DNA of 51,530 nucleotides from Candidatus Gastranaerophilales bacterium (GCA_944324425.1 CALUWE010000013.1:1-51530); one strand, 5' to 3'; counted from the stretch's first letter, positions 35,581 to 44,574 are shown. The notes: generated by a model from the letters alone, not told the origin. A program made the numbers and translations.

Positions 35581-36558
35581 CTATCCTTCTAAAAGTGCCG
35601 AAAGACATTTTTCATAACTTTCATATTCTATTATACCATTCAGCCCCATATCGCCGCAACCGATTAAACCGAATGTTTGATTTTTAACGGTAACAATTTT
35701 AATATTGTTATTAAATGCGCCAATAACGGCAGGGCTGCCAAGAGCAGTGCTCGGAACAATTAAAGCCTTAACATTTTCGTTTTTTAGAGAATATCTTTCT
35801 TTTTTGTTAATTAAAGGAGCCTTATTTAACCCCATCAAAACACAAGGAAGATAAGTTGAAGATATGTTTTCAGATGCCACTTTTGAATTGCAAATATTTT
35901 CATCAATATCAATTGAAGAAAAAGCGGGCGCATGGGCCACGGGAATCATAAATTCCTTTGCAATTAAATGAGAAATTACCGCTTCAACTCCGCCAATCGG
36001 GTCAATTCCAACCCCTTGCTCATAATTTATATCATCGGCATCATCACCGAAATAACAAACAATGGCAATTGAATCAACTCCTTTTTCAACCAATCTTTTT
36101 GCCGCTCTTAAAATTGTGTTTTCGTTTTTTATAACCCCCGTTGAAAAATTATCTTTTATAAAAAATTCAACGCCGACAGGTTCATCCGTTATTTCAATAA
36201 AAGGAATATTAAGCCCTTGAACCTCTTTTAGAGCAGAAACAGTATTCAGATGAACATTTAAAATATTTTTTGGAATGGATTTATCAAAAATAACCCCGAT
36301 TGTATTTTGTTCATATTTATCTAAAGGATTTATAAAAATGTTACCCTTAAAAAATTCATCAAAAAAATATCCTTCCAAATATAAAATATCATCCGTTAAA
36401 GCACTTAAAATGCCGCCATTCACAACATTTGGATGGGTTAAAACGTTAAAATGTTTTGAAAACATTCTTGCAATTTTACCGCCATCGCCTGCATAACCGC
36501 CTATATTAGCGCCAATTCCAGTTGGAATTGATATTGCAACGGTTTCTTTATGGTTCAT
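35581..36558 (-). CDS. DUF3326 protein
   Basis: 325 residues, matching the DUF3326 family found throughout cyanobacteria and in plastid-bearing plants. Signatures are SIPTGIGANIGGYAGDGG at the start, LTHPNVVNGG, IVCYFGDDAD and VPVAHAP-type IPVAHAPAFSS. Biochemical function is unknown to me. No signal peptide is present. It overlaps holB by 4 bases and sits in a leftward operon downstream of holA-holB. A role linked to the replisome is not implied by sequence. Confidence 0.85.
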   Translation of the reverse strand: MNHKETVAISIPTGIGANIGGYAGDGGKIARMFSKHFNVLTHPNVVNGGILSALTDDILYLEGYFFDEFFKGNIFINPLDKYEQNTIGVIFDKSIPKNILNVHLNTVSALKEVQGLNIPFIEITDEPVGVEFFIKDNFSTGVIKNENTILRAAKRLVEKGVDSIAIVCYFGDDADDINYEQGVGIDPIGGVEAVISHLIAKEFMIPVAHAPAFSSIDIDENICNSKVASENISSTYLPCVLMGLNKAPLINKKERYSLKNENVKALIVPSTALGSPAVIGAFNNNIKIVTVKNQTFGLIGCGDMGLNGIIEYESYEKCLSALLEG

Positions 36559-37493
36559 AAATTCCTGCCTTCCGGTGAAATCGAAATAAAGAGATTCTCT
36601 AAAACATTATTTGGTAAAACAGTTGCCATAAGCTGTTTTTTAGCAAGTTGTATTTTTTGAATATCCGAATTAACCATATTAAAAATTTGTCTGTTTTCAA
36701 AATTATTCTTTAAAACATTCAATAAGTTTTCTTCAAAAGAATCTAAAATATCAATATAATCAAGGTTATTTTCATCAGCATAATTCATTATGGATGAAAT
36801 TCTGTTTATACCCTCTTTAATTGAAATATTAGGATAATCCTTCAAAAATTGAGATGCATCAATTGAGGATTTAGAATTTTCAACGGGTGTTTTAAATAAT
36901 AAAGATCTTGAAACAATTGTAGAAATTATATCTTCTCTGTTGTTGCAAAGAAAAACAAAAGTAACTTTATTTGGCGCTTCTTCCGTCGATTTTAAAAGCG
37001 CATTCGAAGCTTCTTCCTGCAATATTTTTTTATTTAAAGGTAAGGGCAGCCAATCTTCTTTTTCTGTCGTATACCCTGCATCAGAATATTTAAGAAGATT
37101 ATTTTTATCTTTATCCTGAATTGTGCCGGTTTTTACATTTGAAAAAATAAAAAACCTGTGATAATCTGATGTTTCAAAAATTGCCGATGTAACTTTTTCT
37201 ATTTGCTTAACGGAAATAACCGTTTTTGAACCGTCATCTTTAAAATCAACAGGAGTAACTTGGATGAATGCAGGGTGTCTGTTTTCTTTTACCCAATTAC
37301 AATTTGTACAGGTGCAATTTGGCGTTTTATCACCTAAACAATTTAAAATTCTAAAAAGTTCAAGCGCAAAGAAATATTGAAAAATTGTATCAAAACCTTC
37401 AAGAACAATGCTTTGAGGGAACCTCTTATCGGATTTTAAAAAGGCTGTAAAATAATCATATACAAAACTGTTTTTAAAAATCGGATTTATCAT
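36555..37493 (-). CDS. holB: DNA polymerase III delta' subunit
   Basis: 312 residues. A clamp-loader AAA+ relative with the four-Cys zinc module in CLGDKTPNCTCTNC and the EEAPNKVTFVFLCNN sensor-type segment. As in delta', no functional Walker A motif is seen, so it is a structural subunit of the clamp loader. A 40-residue insert after the zinc module (SVKQIEKVTSAIF and on) fits the family. The start overlaps holA by 4 bases. Confidence 0.85.
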   Translation of the reverse strand: MINPIFKNSFVYDYFTAFLKSDKRFPQSIVLEGFDTIFQYFFALELFRILNCLGDKTPNCTCTNCNWVKENRHPAFIQVTPVDFKDDGSKTVISVKQIEKVTSAIFETSDYHRFFIFSNVKTGTIQDKDKNNLLKYSDAGYTTEKEDWLPLPLNKKILQEEASNALLKSTEEAPNKVTFVFLCNNREDIISTIVSRSLLFKTPVENSKSSIDASQFLKDYPNISIKEGINRISSIMNYADENNLDYIDILDSFEENLLNVLKNNFENRQIFNMVNSDIQKIQLAKKQLMATVLPNNVLENLFISISPEGRNL

Positions 37494-38461
37494 TTAATAA
37501 ACCCCTCCAAAAGTGCAACTTCAGGAGCTTTAAGCCCTGTTTTTATCTCATATTCGGCACTGACCAAGTTTTTTTTCAATTTTAAAAGTTTTTCTAAGGG
37601 AATATTTTTAATTTTATTTAGTGTCATTTTAACCGCATATTCATTTTGTTTTGTAAGGGTTGCAATTTCATAACTTGATTTGGTCTCAGACAAAATTTTT
37701 GTTGAAAGAAGTTTTGAAAAACCCGATTGCAAAAAAGCAAGAATTTCTAAATAGTGCGATTTTTGAAGCATTTTATTAATTTCAAACATTGTTTTAGAAT
37801 AATCTGAAGCCAAAATTAAATCAATAAGCCTGAAAATATTTTGACTTTGGGGGTACAAATTTTCAACAATATCTTTGCTAAAGGCCGTTTCAGGATATAT
37901 AAAAAGCGAAATTTTATCCAAGGCACTGTCTAAATCCCTTAAATAAGGGCCAACAGTTCTTATTAATGTTTCAAGCGCTAAATCGGGCGCCTTTAAGCCA
38001 TGGTTTTTTACCATACTTTTTAAAACGGGTAAAATTTTATATTCTTCATAAGCTTTAAATGCCGTAAATTCTTTTATTGTTCCTTTTTTTTGAACTGCCT
38101 TATACAGTTTTTTTCTTGAATCGGGCTTTTTTTTCTCACCCCTTGGAATTTGACAGGTTAAAATTATATGAACCTTATCTGAAATCATATCAATAGCTTC
38201 AATTAATTCTTCAACTTGCTTATCATCAAGTTTTGCCTTTTTGCCTTCCAAAAAATACTTATCTGCTTTTATTTGAACAACAATATCCCCAAACATCATG
38301 GGCTGCGACCTTAAAAGATAAACAAATTCAGAAAAATCAGGGTTGTCAGAAGTTCTGAAATTTAATTCCGAAATCTCGCTCCCTAAAACATCTTCTTTTA
38401 TTTTGTCGGTTTCTTTTTCTATTAAAAAATCTTCTTCGCCCCAAAAAAAGGATAACGGCAT
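37490..38461 (-). CDS. holA: DNA polymerase III delta subunit
   Basis: 323 residues. The N-terminal clamp-loader fold begins FFWGEEDFLIEKETDKIKE. The clamp-opening helix region FVYLLRSQPMMFGD follows, and the C-terminal collar domain is in YSKTMFEINKMLQKS. Delta wrenches open the beta clamp. First gene of the holA-holB-DUF3326 operon. Confidence 0.9.
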   Translation of the reverse strand: MPLSFFWGEEDFLIEKETDKIKEDVLGSEISELNFRTSDNPDFSEFVYLLRSQPMMFGDIVVQIKADKYFLEGKKAKLDDKQVEELIEAIDMISDKVHIILTCQIPRGEKKKPDSRKKLYKAVQKKGTIKEFTAFKAYEEYKILPVLKSMVKNHGLKAPDLALETLIRTVGPYLRDLDSALDKISLFIYPETAFSKDIVENLYPQSQNIFRLIDLILASDYSKTMFEINKMLQKSHYLEILAFLQSGFSKLLSTKILSETKSSYEIATLTKQNEYAVKMTLNKIKNIPLEKLLKLKKNLVSAEYEIKTGLKAPEVALLEGFIK

Positions 38462-38513
38462 GATATTTCTTTCAAACTGTAATAAAAAAATTGTATCTTA
38501 AAAAGTTATTTTT

Positions 38514-39845
38514 TTAAATAGAGGTATAATTTTCTTCTTTAGAATTGTTTTTGTTCTGTTTCTTTTTTAATTCAGGAATATCAATATTTTTTTGCGAATT
38601 AAGCGAAGTTGAAATAAAAGAGTTCATTTTATCAACATCAAAAGCATTTTCCCACTTTGCAACAACAGCTGTTGCAACACAGTTGCCGACAAGGTTAACG
38701 GTTGTTCTTCCCATATCCAAAATTTGGTCTATTCCAAGTAAAATTGCAACGCCGATAACGGGAATGTGAAAACCCGCTAAAGTTCCCGTTAAAACAACCA
38801 ATGCAACCCTTGGAACACCCGCAATACCTTTTGATGTCAGCATTAAAGTAAGCATTATTGTTAACTGTTGACTTATATTTAAATCAACACCCGCAATTTG
38901 AGCGCAAAAAAGTGCAGTTAGCGCAAGATACAAGGTTGAACCGTCCAAATTGAAGGTATAGCCTGTCGGCATAACAAAACTTACAATATTTTTCGGCACA
39001 CCAAATTTTTCCATAACATTCATTGCTTTTGGAAGCGCGGCTTCCGAGCTTGCGGTTGTAAAAGCTAAAAGTGCAGGCTCTTTAAGCACAATAAGCAAAT
39101 ATTTAAAAGGAACATTAATTATTCTGCATGCAAGGAACAAAACAAAAACAACGAATAAAATTAAGGAAAGATATGTTATAAGAATTAATTTTGCATAGCT
39201 TGATAAAATACCGATACCGTTTTGACCTATTGTGGCAGAAATTGCGCCAAATACACCTAAAGGCGCAAAAAACATAACGTATTCGGTAAATTTAAACATA
39301 ATCTCGCAGGTTGAATGCAAGAAATCTAAAACAGGCCTTGCCTTTTGGCCGACAGCACAAATTGCAAGCGCAAAAAATATTGCAAAAACAACAATTTGCA
39401 GCAAATTTCCTTCCGCCATCGCTTTAAAAACAGATGTCGGAATCATATCCAAAACCATATGGGATAGAGAATGGTCTATATGAACATTTTGCATTTTTTC
39501 AACCGCAGCCATTGAAAGGTTTGATAAGTCAATGTTAAAATCTACCCCGGGTTTAAAAATGTTTGCCATAACAAGCCCCAAAACAAGGGCAAAGGTTGTA
39601 ATAATTTCAAAATAAATAATTGTTTTAAGCCCGATTTTGCCCAAATTTTTAACATCGCCATGGCCGGCTATTCCAACTACAAGGGTTGCAAAAATCAAGG
39701 GGGCGATAATCATTTTAACCATTTTTAAAAAGGCATCTGCCAAAGGCTGCATTTTAGAAGCATGATAAGGATCAAGCCAGCCGAAAACAACGCCTAAAAC
39801 AAGCGCCAAGAATATAAAAAGTGTCAATTTTGAACTTTTAGACAA
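38514..39845 (-). CDS. Dicarboxylate/amino acid:cation symporter (DAACS family)
   Basis: 443 residues from a TTG start (GAGAGG upstream). About eight transmembrane helices and two re-entrant hairpins. The family motifs are AFTTASSEAALPKAM (serine-rich HP1 region), GYTFNLDGSTLYL (TM7) and SKGIAGVPRVALVVL (HP2). It takes up glutamate, aspartate or C4-dicarboxylates with H+ or Na+. The C-terminal 50 residues are polar and Lys/Asn-rich. Substrate cannot be settled from sequence alone. Confidence 0.92.
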   Translation of the reverse strand: MSKSSKLTLFIFLALVLGVVFGWLDPYHASKMQPLADAFLKMVKMIIAPLIFATLVVGIAGHGDVKNLGKIGLKTIIYFEIITTFALVLGLVMANIFKPGVDFNIDLSNLSMAAVEKMQNVHIDHSLSHMVLDMIPTSVFKAMAEGNLLQIVVFAIFFALAICAVGQKARPVLDFLHSTCEIMFKFTEYVMFFAPLGVFGAISATIGQNGIGILSSYAKLILITYLSLILFVVFVLFLACRIINVPFKYLLIVLKEPALLAFTTASSEAALPKAMNVMEKFGVPKNIVSFVMPTGYTFNLDGSTLYLALTALFCAQIAGVDLNISQQLTIMLTLMLTSKGIAGVPRVALVVLTGTLAGFHIPVIGVAILLGIDQILDMGRTTVNLVGNCVATAVVAKWENAFDVDKMNSFISTSLNSQKNIDIPELKKKQNKNNSKEENYTSI

Positions 39846-39924
39846 ATATCCCTCTCAATTTGCTTCTTTATTTGTATGCAGATTTTAGCGTTACAATTGT
39901 AATACAAAAATTTTATTTTGGCTA

Positions 39925-40518
39925 TTATTCCGTTATTTCAAGTAACCAATTGTAAACATCAATTGTGGCTGAGCATATATACAGTTTTCTTTGAGCTAGG
40001 CTCTTAACAGTTTCTGTAAAGCACCTGAACAATGCCTTGTTTAAGCCCAATTCGCCTTCATTTTCATCTAAAATTTTTATAATTTGATTTCTGTATTCAA
40101 TATCCCTTGTATTTTTTTCAATTTTATCCGCTAAAAATACAATTTTTTCTAATATGGTCATATTGACTCTGCCCAACGTATGCCACCTTATGGCAGAGAT
40201 TACATCATCATCAACAACACCGAATTTTTCCTTGGCAAAATAAGCCCCAACCGGCGCATGGAGAGTTTTATAATTTTTTAGTTCATTTTCATCCACATCG
40301 GGCAAGTTTTCTTTAATAAATTTCCTTAAATCATCTTTTGCCATACACTTTGCATTATCATGCAACAAACCTGCAATCTCCGCCTTTTTAATATCGGCCC
40401 CGTACCTTTTTGCAAGTTCAATTGCTTCTTCCATAACGCCTAAAGTGTGCAAATATCTTTCAGAGGATAAATTTTCTTTTAAGTATTTTTTAATTTCTTC
40501 GATAGAGTTCATTTTCAT
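39925..40518 (-). CDS. yqeK: HD-domain Ap4A hydrolase, YqeK family
   Basis: 197 residues (a start two codons later, at MNSIEEI, is equally possible). HD-domain ligands are seen as RYLHTLGV, GLLHDNAK and the later HAPVGAYFAKE and RWHTLGR. The family hydrolyses diadenosine tetraphosphate symmetrically and contains an Fe/Zn pair. It overlaps nadD by 29 bases, the standard nadD-yqeK pairing. Confidence 0.92.
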   Translation of the reverse strand: MKMNSIEEIKKYLKENLSSERYLHTLGVMEEAIELAKRYGADIKKAEIAGLLHDNAKCMAKDDLRKFIKENLPDVDENELKNYKTLHAPVGAYFAKEKFGVVDDDVISAIRWHTLGRVNMTILEKIVFLADKIEKNTRDIEYRNQIIKILDENEGELGLNKALFRCFTETVKSLAQRKLYICSATIDVYNWLLEITE

Positions 40519-41071
40519 CTATATACCTTTTAACTTTTTCATCAACAAGCCCTGAAAAATCAAGCCCCGCCCTTATTTTATTTCTGATTTCCGTTGATGA
40601 TACATCAATTGTATCAATAGAATCCGTTATTTCAAAATCAAAACCTTTGTCTTTTAATTTTTCAATTTCTTCTCTTAATTCGCCCGTTCTTTTTAAAACT
40701 ATAAAATGAACATTCTTTTTTAAGTATTCGGGGTTTTTCCAGTTTTCAATATTTTTAAAAGCATCAAAACCAATGATGTAGTTAACTTTTTCACCTTCAT
40801 TTTTGTTTTTTAAAATTTCTTGAATAGTCCTGTATGAATAAGAAGGCTTTGGAAGTTTAAATTCGATGTCTGAAACTTTTAAATATTCATCTTCTATTAA
40901 TTTAAGCATATTTAACCTGTCAATTGAATTAATTGTAAGCTCTTTATGGCAAGGACAAGATGCAGGTACAAAAATTACTTTATCATACCCCAATTTTGAA
41001 ATAATATCTTTTGCGGTTTTAATATGTCCGATATGAACAGGGTTAAAAGTTCCAAAATAATAACATTCCAT
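40490..41071 (-). CDS. nadD: Nicotinate-nucleotide adenylyltransferase
   Basis: 193 residues from the ATG at 41071, chosen because it begins MECYYFGTFNP, the expected start of the fold. The nucleotidyltransferase motif is PVHIGH, and the C-terminal ISSTxIR motif appears as VSSTEIR. It makes deamido-NAD. There is no ribosome binding site: a TATTAT box lies 7 bases before the ATG, suggesting a leaderless transcript. It diverges from rqcH. Confidence 0.93.
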   Translation of the reverse strand: MECYYFGTFNPVHIGHIKTAKDIISKLGYDKVIFVPASCPCHKELTINSIDRLNMLKLIEDEYLKVSDIEFKLPKPSYSYRTIQEILKNKNEGEKVNYIIGFDAFKNIENWKNPEYLKKNVHFIVLKRTGELREEIEKLKDKGFDFEITDSIDTIDVSSTEIRNKIRAGLDFSGLVDEKVKRYIDENELYRRN

Positions 41072-41077
41072 AAATTT

Positions 41078-41084
41078 TATAATA
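41078..41084. promoter_or_regulatory. Shared divergent -10 region of nadD and rqcH
   Basis: TATAAT on the plus strand (41078-41083) and TATTAT on the minus strand (41079-41084) overlap. They sit 12 bases before the rqcH ATG and 7 bases before the nadD ATG. The whole intergenic gap is only 24 bases, so both -10 boxes share it and any -35 boxes lie inside the opposite gene. Confidence 0.5.
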
Positions 41085-41095
41085 CAATAAAAAAT

Positions 41096-42649
41096 ATGCA
41101 AAACCTAGATTCTTTGACTTTAAAATTCTTTTTTGAAGAAAACGCCGATTTTTTTAAAAACGGGGTTATTCAAAAAATTCAAATGCCCTCAAGAAAAGAG
41201 GTTATTTTATATATAAGAAATTTGGGCGAAAACAGAAAACTATATATTAACATCGACCCCAAATACCCCCATATTTGTTTTATTGAAGATAAAAACGATT
41301 ATTTGGTAAAAATTCCAAACAAACCCCCTATGTTTTGCATGCAATTAAGAAAATATTTAGAAGGCGCCAAGATAATCAACGCTTTAATTGTTCAATACGA
41401 AAGAATAATTGAGCTTCACTTTTCAATTCTTGATGAATTCGGAATTTTAAATAATTCAATTCTTGCAATAGAATTAATGGGAAAATATTCGAATATAATT
41501 TTATACAACAAAAAAACGGGGCTTATAATAGGCTCCTGCCACAATGTTTCATCAGATAAAAGTTCAATAAGAGAAATTTACGGCGGAATAAAATATATAA
41601 TGCCGCCCAAACAAAATAAGCTTGATATTTTAAAAACAAGTTATTCAACTTTTTTAGAAAACAAAAATAACATAAACGAAAATTTTTATTATTTTACAAA
41701 ACCTTTTGTTGAATTTTTAAAAAACAAAGCAAAAAGTGATGTTGAACTATTTGAAACGCTTCAAAATGCGGTTTTTAGCCCAAATTTAATAAAAGAATTT
41801 TGGAATGGCAAAAACAAAAGTTGTAATTCAATAATTTTTGATTATTACTCAAAAATTGTAGTTGACGATATTATAAAAAACAAAAAAGCAGAACTTTTAA
41901 AAATTTTAAAAACCAAAATCAAAAAATCAGATAAAATTCTGGAAGAAAAAATAAACGATGAAAAATTTGAACGCTACAAAAAATCGGGCGACCTTATTTA
42001 TCAATACATTTACCTTATTAAAGAAGGCGACAAAAAAATTGTTTTGGACGGCTTAGAGATTGAACTTGACCCGAATAAAAAACCGAGCGAAAATGCACAA
42101 AAATTTTATAAATTATATTCAAAATTAAAATCCGCAAAAGCTGTTTATGAAAAAAGACAGGAAGAAGCAAAAAAAGAAAAAGAATATATTGAAGACATTT
42201 TATTTGCACTTCAAAATGCAAGCAATATAAATGAGCTTGCAGAAATAGAAGATGAAATAAATGAGTTTATTTTAATGAACCCAAAACAAAAGAATGAAAA
42301 AATAAAGCAAAAAATTCAAGTTCAAACAATTGAATATAAAGGCTATAAAATGTTTTTAGGAAAAAACAACAAGCAAAACGATTTTCTTATAAGAAAGCTT
42401 TCCGATGCTGAAGATATATGGCTTCATGCTTACAATTGTCCTTCATCGCATTTAATAATAAAACAAGATGAAAAAGAAATAACTGATGAAATTCTTTTAT
42501 ACGCTGCAAAAATTGTAAAAGAAAATTCACCTTTAAAAAACTCAAGCAAAGCAAGTATAATCTATACAAAAAGAAAATTCTTAAAAAGGCCGCCTGAAAC
42601 CCACGCAGGATATGTAACATACAGAGAAGAAAAAGAAATAGTGGTGTAA
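41096..42649 (+). CDS. rqcH: Rqc2/NEMF homologue RqcH (NFACT protein)
   Basis: 517 residues from the ATG at 41096, chosen as the start MQNLDSLTLKFFFEE. The NFACT-N domain is followed by a long coiled coil (about 270-410) and NFACT-R with DIWLHAYNCPSSHLII. RqcH binds split 60S/50S-peptidyl-tRNA complexes and adds C-terminal alanine tails in ribosome rescue; some members were named fibronectin-binding proteins. There is no ribosome binding site. The 541-codon longer frame would overlap nadD. Confidence 0.9.
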   Translation: MQNLDSLTLKFFFEENADFFKNGVIQKIQMPSRKEVILYIRNLGENRKLYINIDPKYPHICFIEDKNDYLVKIPNKPPMFCMQLRKYLEGAKIINALIVQYERIIELHFSILDEFGILNNSILAIELMGKYSNIILYNKKTGLIIGSCHNVSSDKSSIREIYGGIKYIMPPKQNKLDILKTSYSTFLENKNNINENFYYFTKPFVEFLKNKAKSDVELFETLQNAVFSPNLIKEFWNGKNKSCNSIIFDYYSKIVVDDIIKNKKAELLKILKTKIKKSDKILEEKINDEKFERYKKSGDLIYQYIYLIKEGDKKIVLDGLEIELDPNKKPSENAQKFYKLYSKLKSAKAVYEKRQEEAKKEKEYIEDILFALQNASNINELAEIEDEINEFILMNPKQKNEKIKQKIQVQTIEYKGYKMFLGKNNKQNDFLIRKLSDAEDIWLHAYNCPSSHLIIKQDEKEITDEILLYAAKIVKENSPLKNSSKASIIYTKRKFLKRPPETHAGYVTYREEKEIVV

Positions 42650-42755
42650 AATAGGATAAGAGTTCAGATTTACAAAAATTTACAAGTTTTTTTATTAAAT
42701 TTGTTCGAAAAAAGCAACTTTTTTTATTTAGACTATTTAAATATTTGAAATAATA

Positions 42756-42764
42756 TGATATAAT
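42756..42764 (+). promoter_or_regulatory. Extended -10 promoter of the 53-residue gene
   Basis: TGATATAAT matches the extended -10 consensus TGnTATAAT. The -35 (TTTAAA near 42736) is weak, as expected with an extended -10. It is 64 bases upstream of the ATG at 42828. Confidence 0.6.
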
Positions 42765-42827
42765 CATGTAAATGGTGTTGTTCATATAAAAAATTAAAGT
42801 GCTGTGTGTTAAAGGAAGGGGGCATTC

Positions 42828-42989
42828 ATGGTTGCTTTAGCAGAAAAACTAAAAGTTAAGTCACCCATTAAATCCAAATTCAATGATGAATTTCAAAATT
42901 ATCTTAAACAACAATGTTTAAAAACTACATTTAATGGTGTTGAACTTGAAGCATTTAGCTGGTACAAAAAAGTCTTGGGGCTTATGTAA
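42828..42989 (+). CDS. 53-residue basic protein, unknown
   Basis: Starts with ATG after a very strong ribosome binding site (AAAGGAAGGGGG) and has its own extended -10 promoter and a strong terminator 28 bases after the stop. The sequence is basic in the first half (KLKVKSPIKSKF) and aromatic near the end (FSWYKKVLGLM). No known domain. The complete expression signals make it a convincing short gene. Confidence 0.72.
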   Translation: MVALAEKLKVKSPIKSKFNDEFQNYLKQQCLKTTFNGVELEAFSWYKKVLGLM

Positions 42990-43017
42990 GTTAGAGGTGT
43001 TTTAAAAGATTTAACTT

Positions 43018-43045
43018 AAACCGAGGGATTATTCCTCGGTTTTTT
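43018..43045 (+). terminator. Terminator after the 53-residue gene
   Basis: AAACCGAGG pairs with CCTCGGTTT around GATTATT, followed by T's. Confidence 0.88.
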
Positions 43046-43051
43046 GCTGCA

Positions 43052-43086
43052 AAAAAAGATGCCGAAATTAAACGACATCTTTTTTT
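43052..43086 (-). terminator. Terminator for the 51-residue membrane-protein gene
   Basis: AAAAAAGATG pairs with CATCTTTTTT across an 15-base AT-rich loop. Read leftward it lies 44 bases after the stop at 43130 and ends in a T-run. Confidence 0.65.
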
Positions 43087-43129
43087 AAAAAGGGGAAACT
43101 ATATTGATACGAAAAGGTAAAATTATAAG

Positions 43130-43285
43130 CTATTTTCCATATGAAGTTAAATGTTCACTTGCAAGGTGTGAAAGATAAGATTTTTTAAATTCTTCACTTC
43201 CGAAAAATTCAACAAGCGTCGGAGCAACAACAAGGCAAAAATACATTACACCCGCAAAAATAACCAAACTGATTGCTTCAAACAT
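43130..43285 (-). CDS. 51-residue single-pass membrane protein, unknown
   Basis: Starts at the ATG at 43285 (GAGG 9 bases upstream). One hydrophobic helix fills residues 3-20 (AISLVIFAGVMYFCLVVA), followed by an amphipathic tail with FFGSEEFKKSY and HLASEHLTSYGK. No family recognised. Own terminator downstream. Confidence 0.62.
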   Translation of the reverse strand: MFEAISLVIFAGVMYFCLVVAPTLVEFFGSEEFKKSYLSHLASEHLTSYGK

Positions 43286-43397
43286 TATAAGTGCCTCGCT
43301 TTCTAAATAAACCAAATTGTCTTCCTTACATCATTTGTATCGGCACAAAAAAGAAAAGCTTTAATAAAAGCACTACATTGTAATAAAAATTAATATT

Positions 43398-43426
43398 AAA
43401 AAAGCCCTTTTATTAAGGGCTTTTTA
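43398..43426 (-). terminator. Terminator at the end of the zinc-ribbon gene
   Basis: AAAAAGCCCTT pairs with AAGGGCTTTTT around TTATT, with the stop codon just beside it at 43427-43429 and a T-rich run leftward. Confidence 0.85.
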
Positions 43427-44224
43427 TTATTCAGCTTTTTTTCTGTATTCTTCAGGTGCATCTTCTCTTTCTTGGTTCCATCTGTCAAGCCCCATTTGCT
43501 TTCTGACTAAACCAATTCCCACATGCACTCTCCACTCATCCATTTTTAACTGTGCCGCAAGAATTTTATGGCAGCCGATTGGAGGGAGAGGCAGCAAAGG
43601 TTCATACAAATTCTTAATTGCCATTAACTGATCGGGTGTCAGAGCAAGTTTTCTTTTCGGCATGGTAATTTTTGGGAGCATTAATTTTTGTCTTACCAAA
43701 TTAATTCCGAAAAATACTTTCTTAGGCTCTAAACCAATTGCCTGAGCAATAACCTCATGTGCATCGGGGTTTGGAAGAGGTAACATTTTCTTGTACATTT
43801 CTTCAATTTGCGCCAATTGTTCTCTGTTTACAAGAAGAGCTTTGGGCTTTTGGGGAGGTCTTTTCTTGTTGAACCCGCCTTTATTAAAACCGCTTTGATG
43901 AGGTCTGTTATTGTTAAATGAACGTCTTTGACCGTCATTATTTCTTTGATAATTGTTTCCTTGATAGTTTCTGTTTCTGTTGTCGTTTCTTTGATAATTG
44001 CCGCCTTGATTGTTATAAGGGCGTTTATTATATCTTTGCTGCTGCGGCTGCGGATTATCATTGCCGAAGCTGTAACTTCTCAGTGTTTCTGTTGCTTGAG
44101 CAGGTTTATTTTCGCTAGGGCCTGCTTGAGCTTTATCGGGGTATAAACAATCGGGACATATAACCCTTTTTGGGTTTTTTGTTTCAAATTCCTTCCCGCA
44201 TTTGATACATTTATTTGTATACAT
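43427..44224 (-). CDS. Zinc-ribbon protein with Asn/Gln/Arg-rich linker and duplicated C-terminal domain
   Basis: 265 residues, AAGGAAA before the ATG. A CxxC-x13-CxxC zinc ribbon (Cys6, 9, 23, 26) is followed by residues 50-125, a low-complexity linker rich in Asn, Gln, Arg, Tyr and Gly (YNNQGGNYQRN...GFNKGGFNKK), like RNA-binding or condensate-forming tails. Residues 131-183 and 193-246 are a tandem duplication of an unnamed domain: L-x2-I-x2-(M/L)Y-x3-LPLP...H-x2-(I/L)A...V-x2-GI-x-LVR-x-(K/Q)-x-(M/G)L. I do not recognise the domain; nucleic-acid binding is a reasonable inference. A GGCC-AGA-GGCC hairpin lies just before the ribosome binding site. Confidence 0.7.
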   Translation of the reverse strand: MYTNKCIKCGKEFETKNPKRVICPDCLYPDKAQAGPSENKPAQATETLRSYSFGNDNPQPQQQRYNKRPYNNQGGNYQRNDNRNRNYQGNNYQRNNDGQRRSFNNNRPHQSGFNKGGFNKKRPPQKPKALLVNREQLAQIEEMYKKMLPLPNPDAHEVIAQAIGLEPKKVFFGINLVRQKLMLPKITMPKRKLALTPDQLMAIKNLYEPLLPLPPIGCHKILAAQLKMDEWRVHVGIGLVRKQMGLDRWNQEREDAPEEYRKKAE

Positions 44225-44418
44225 TTTAAAAAATTTCCTTTTGGCCTCTGGCCTTTTTATTCTCCATCGAATCGTAAAATAGCAATTTGTAAAAAATAAT
44301 CTCTTATAAATCCCTTTCAGATAAATAAAAATTAAATCTTCGGATTATGTGGATATTGTTTATTTTATACTTAAATTTGAAATTATACAAGTATTTTGTT
44401 TAAGTTTTGTAAACACTC

Positions 44419-44571
44419 CTATTTAGAAATGCTGCCGCCGCCTTTTTTATTTTGTTTGATTATCTCAGGATGGCTTGAGTTTGAAAGAACAATTTCCCTG
44501 TATTCGTTTTTATCTATGTTTATGCCCATATTTTTAATATCAATAACAAATTTCTTTTTTTTCTTTTGCAT
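44419..44571 (-). CDS. 50-residue Lys-rich protein coupled to the upstream gene
   Basis: Starts at the ATG at 44571, three bases after the stop codon of the 44575-45159 gene, with AGGA 7-8 bases upstream overlapping that stop. Begins with a Lys run (QKKKKKF), then VIDIKNMGINIDKNEY and a C-terminal GGGSISK. No domain known. Its position, start distance and ribosome binding site support a coupled small gene. Confidence 0.5.
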   Translation of the reverse strand: MQKKKKKFVIDIKNMGINIDKNEYREIVLSNSSHPEIIKQNKKGGGSISK

Positions 44572-44574
44572 TGC

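Noticed and set aside
43828-44146. Several long frames on both strands over the zinc-ribbon gene
   Set aside because: They are shadows created by the Asn/Gln/Arg repeat-like codons of the real gene.
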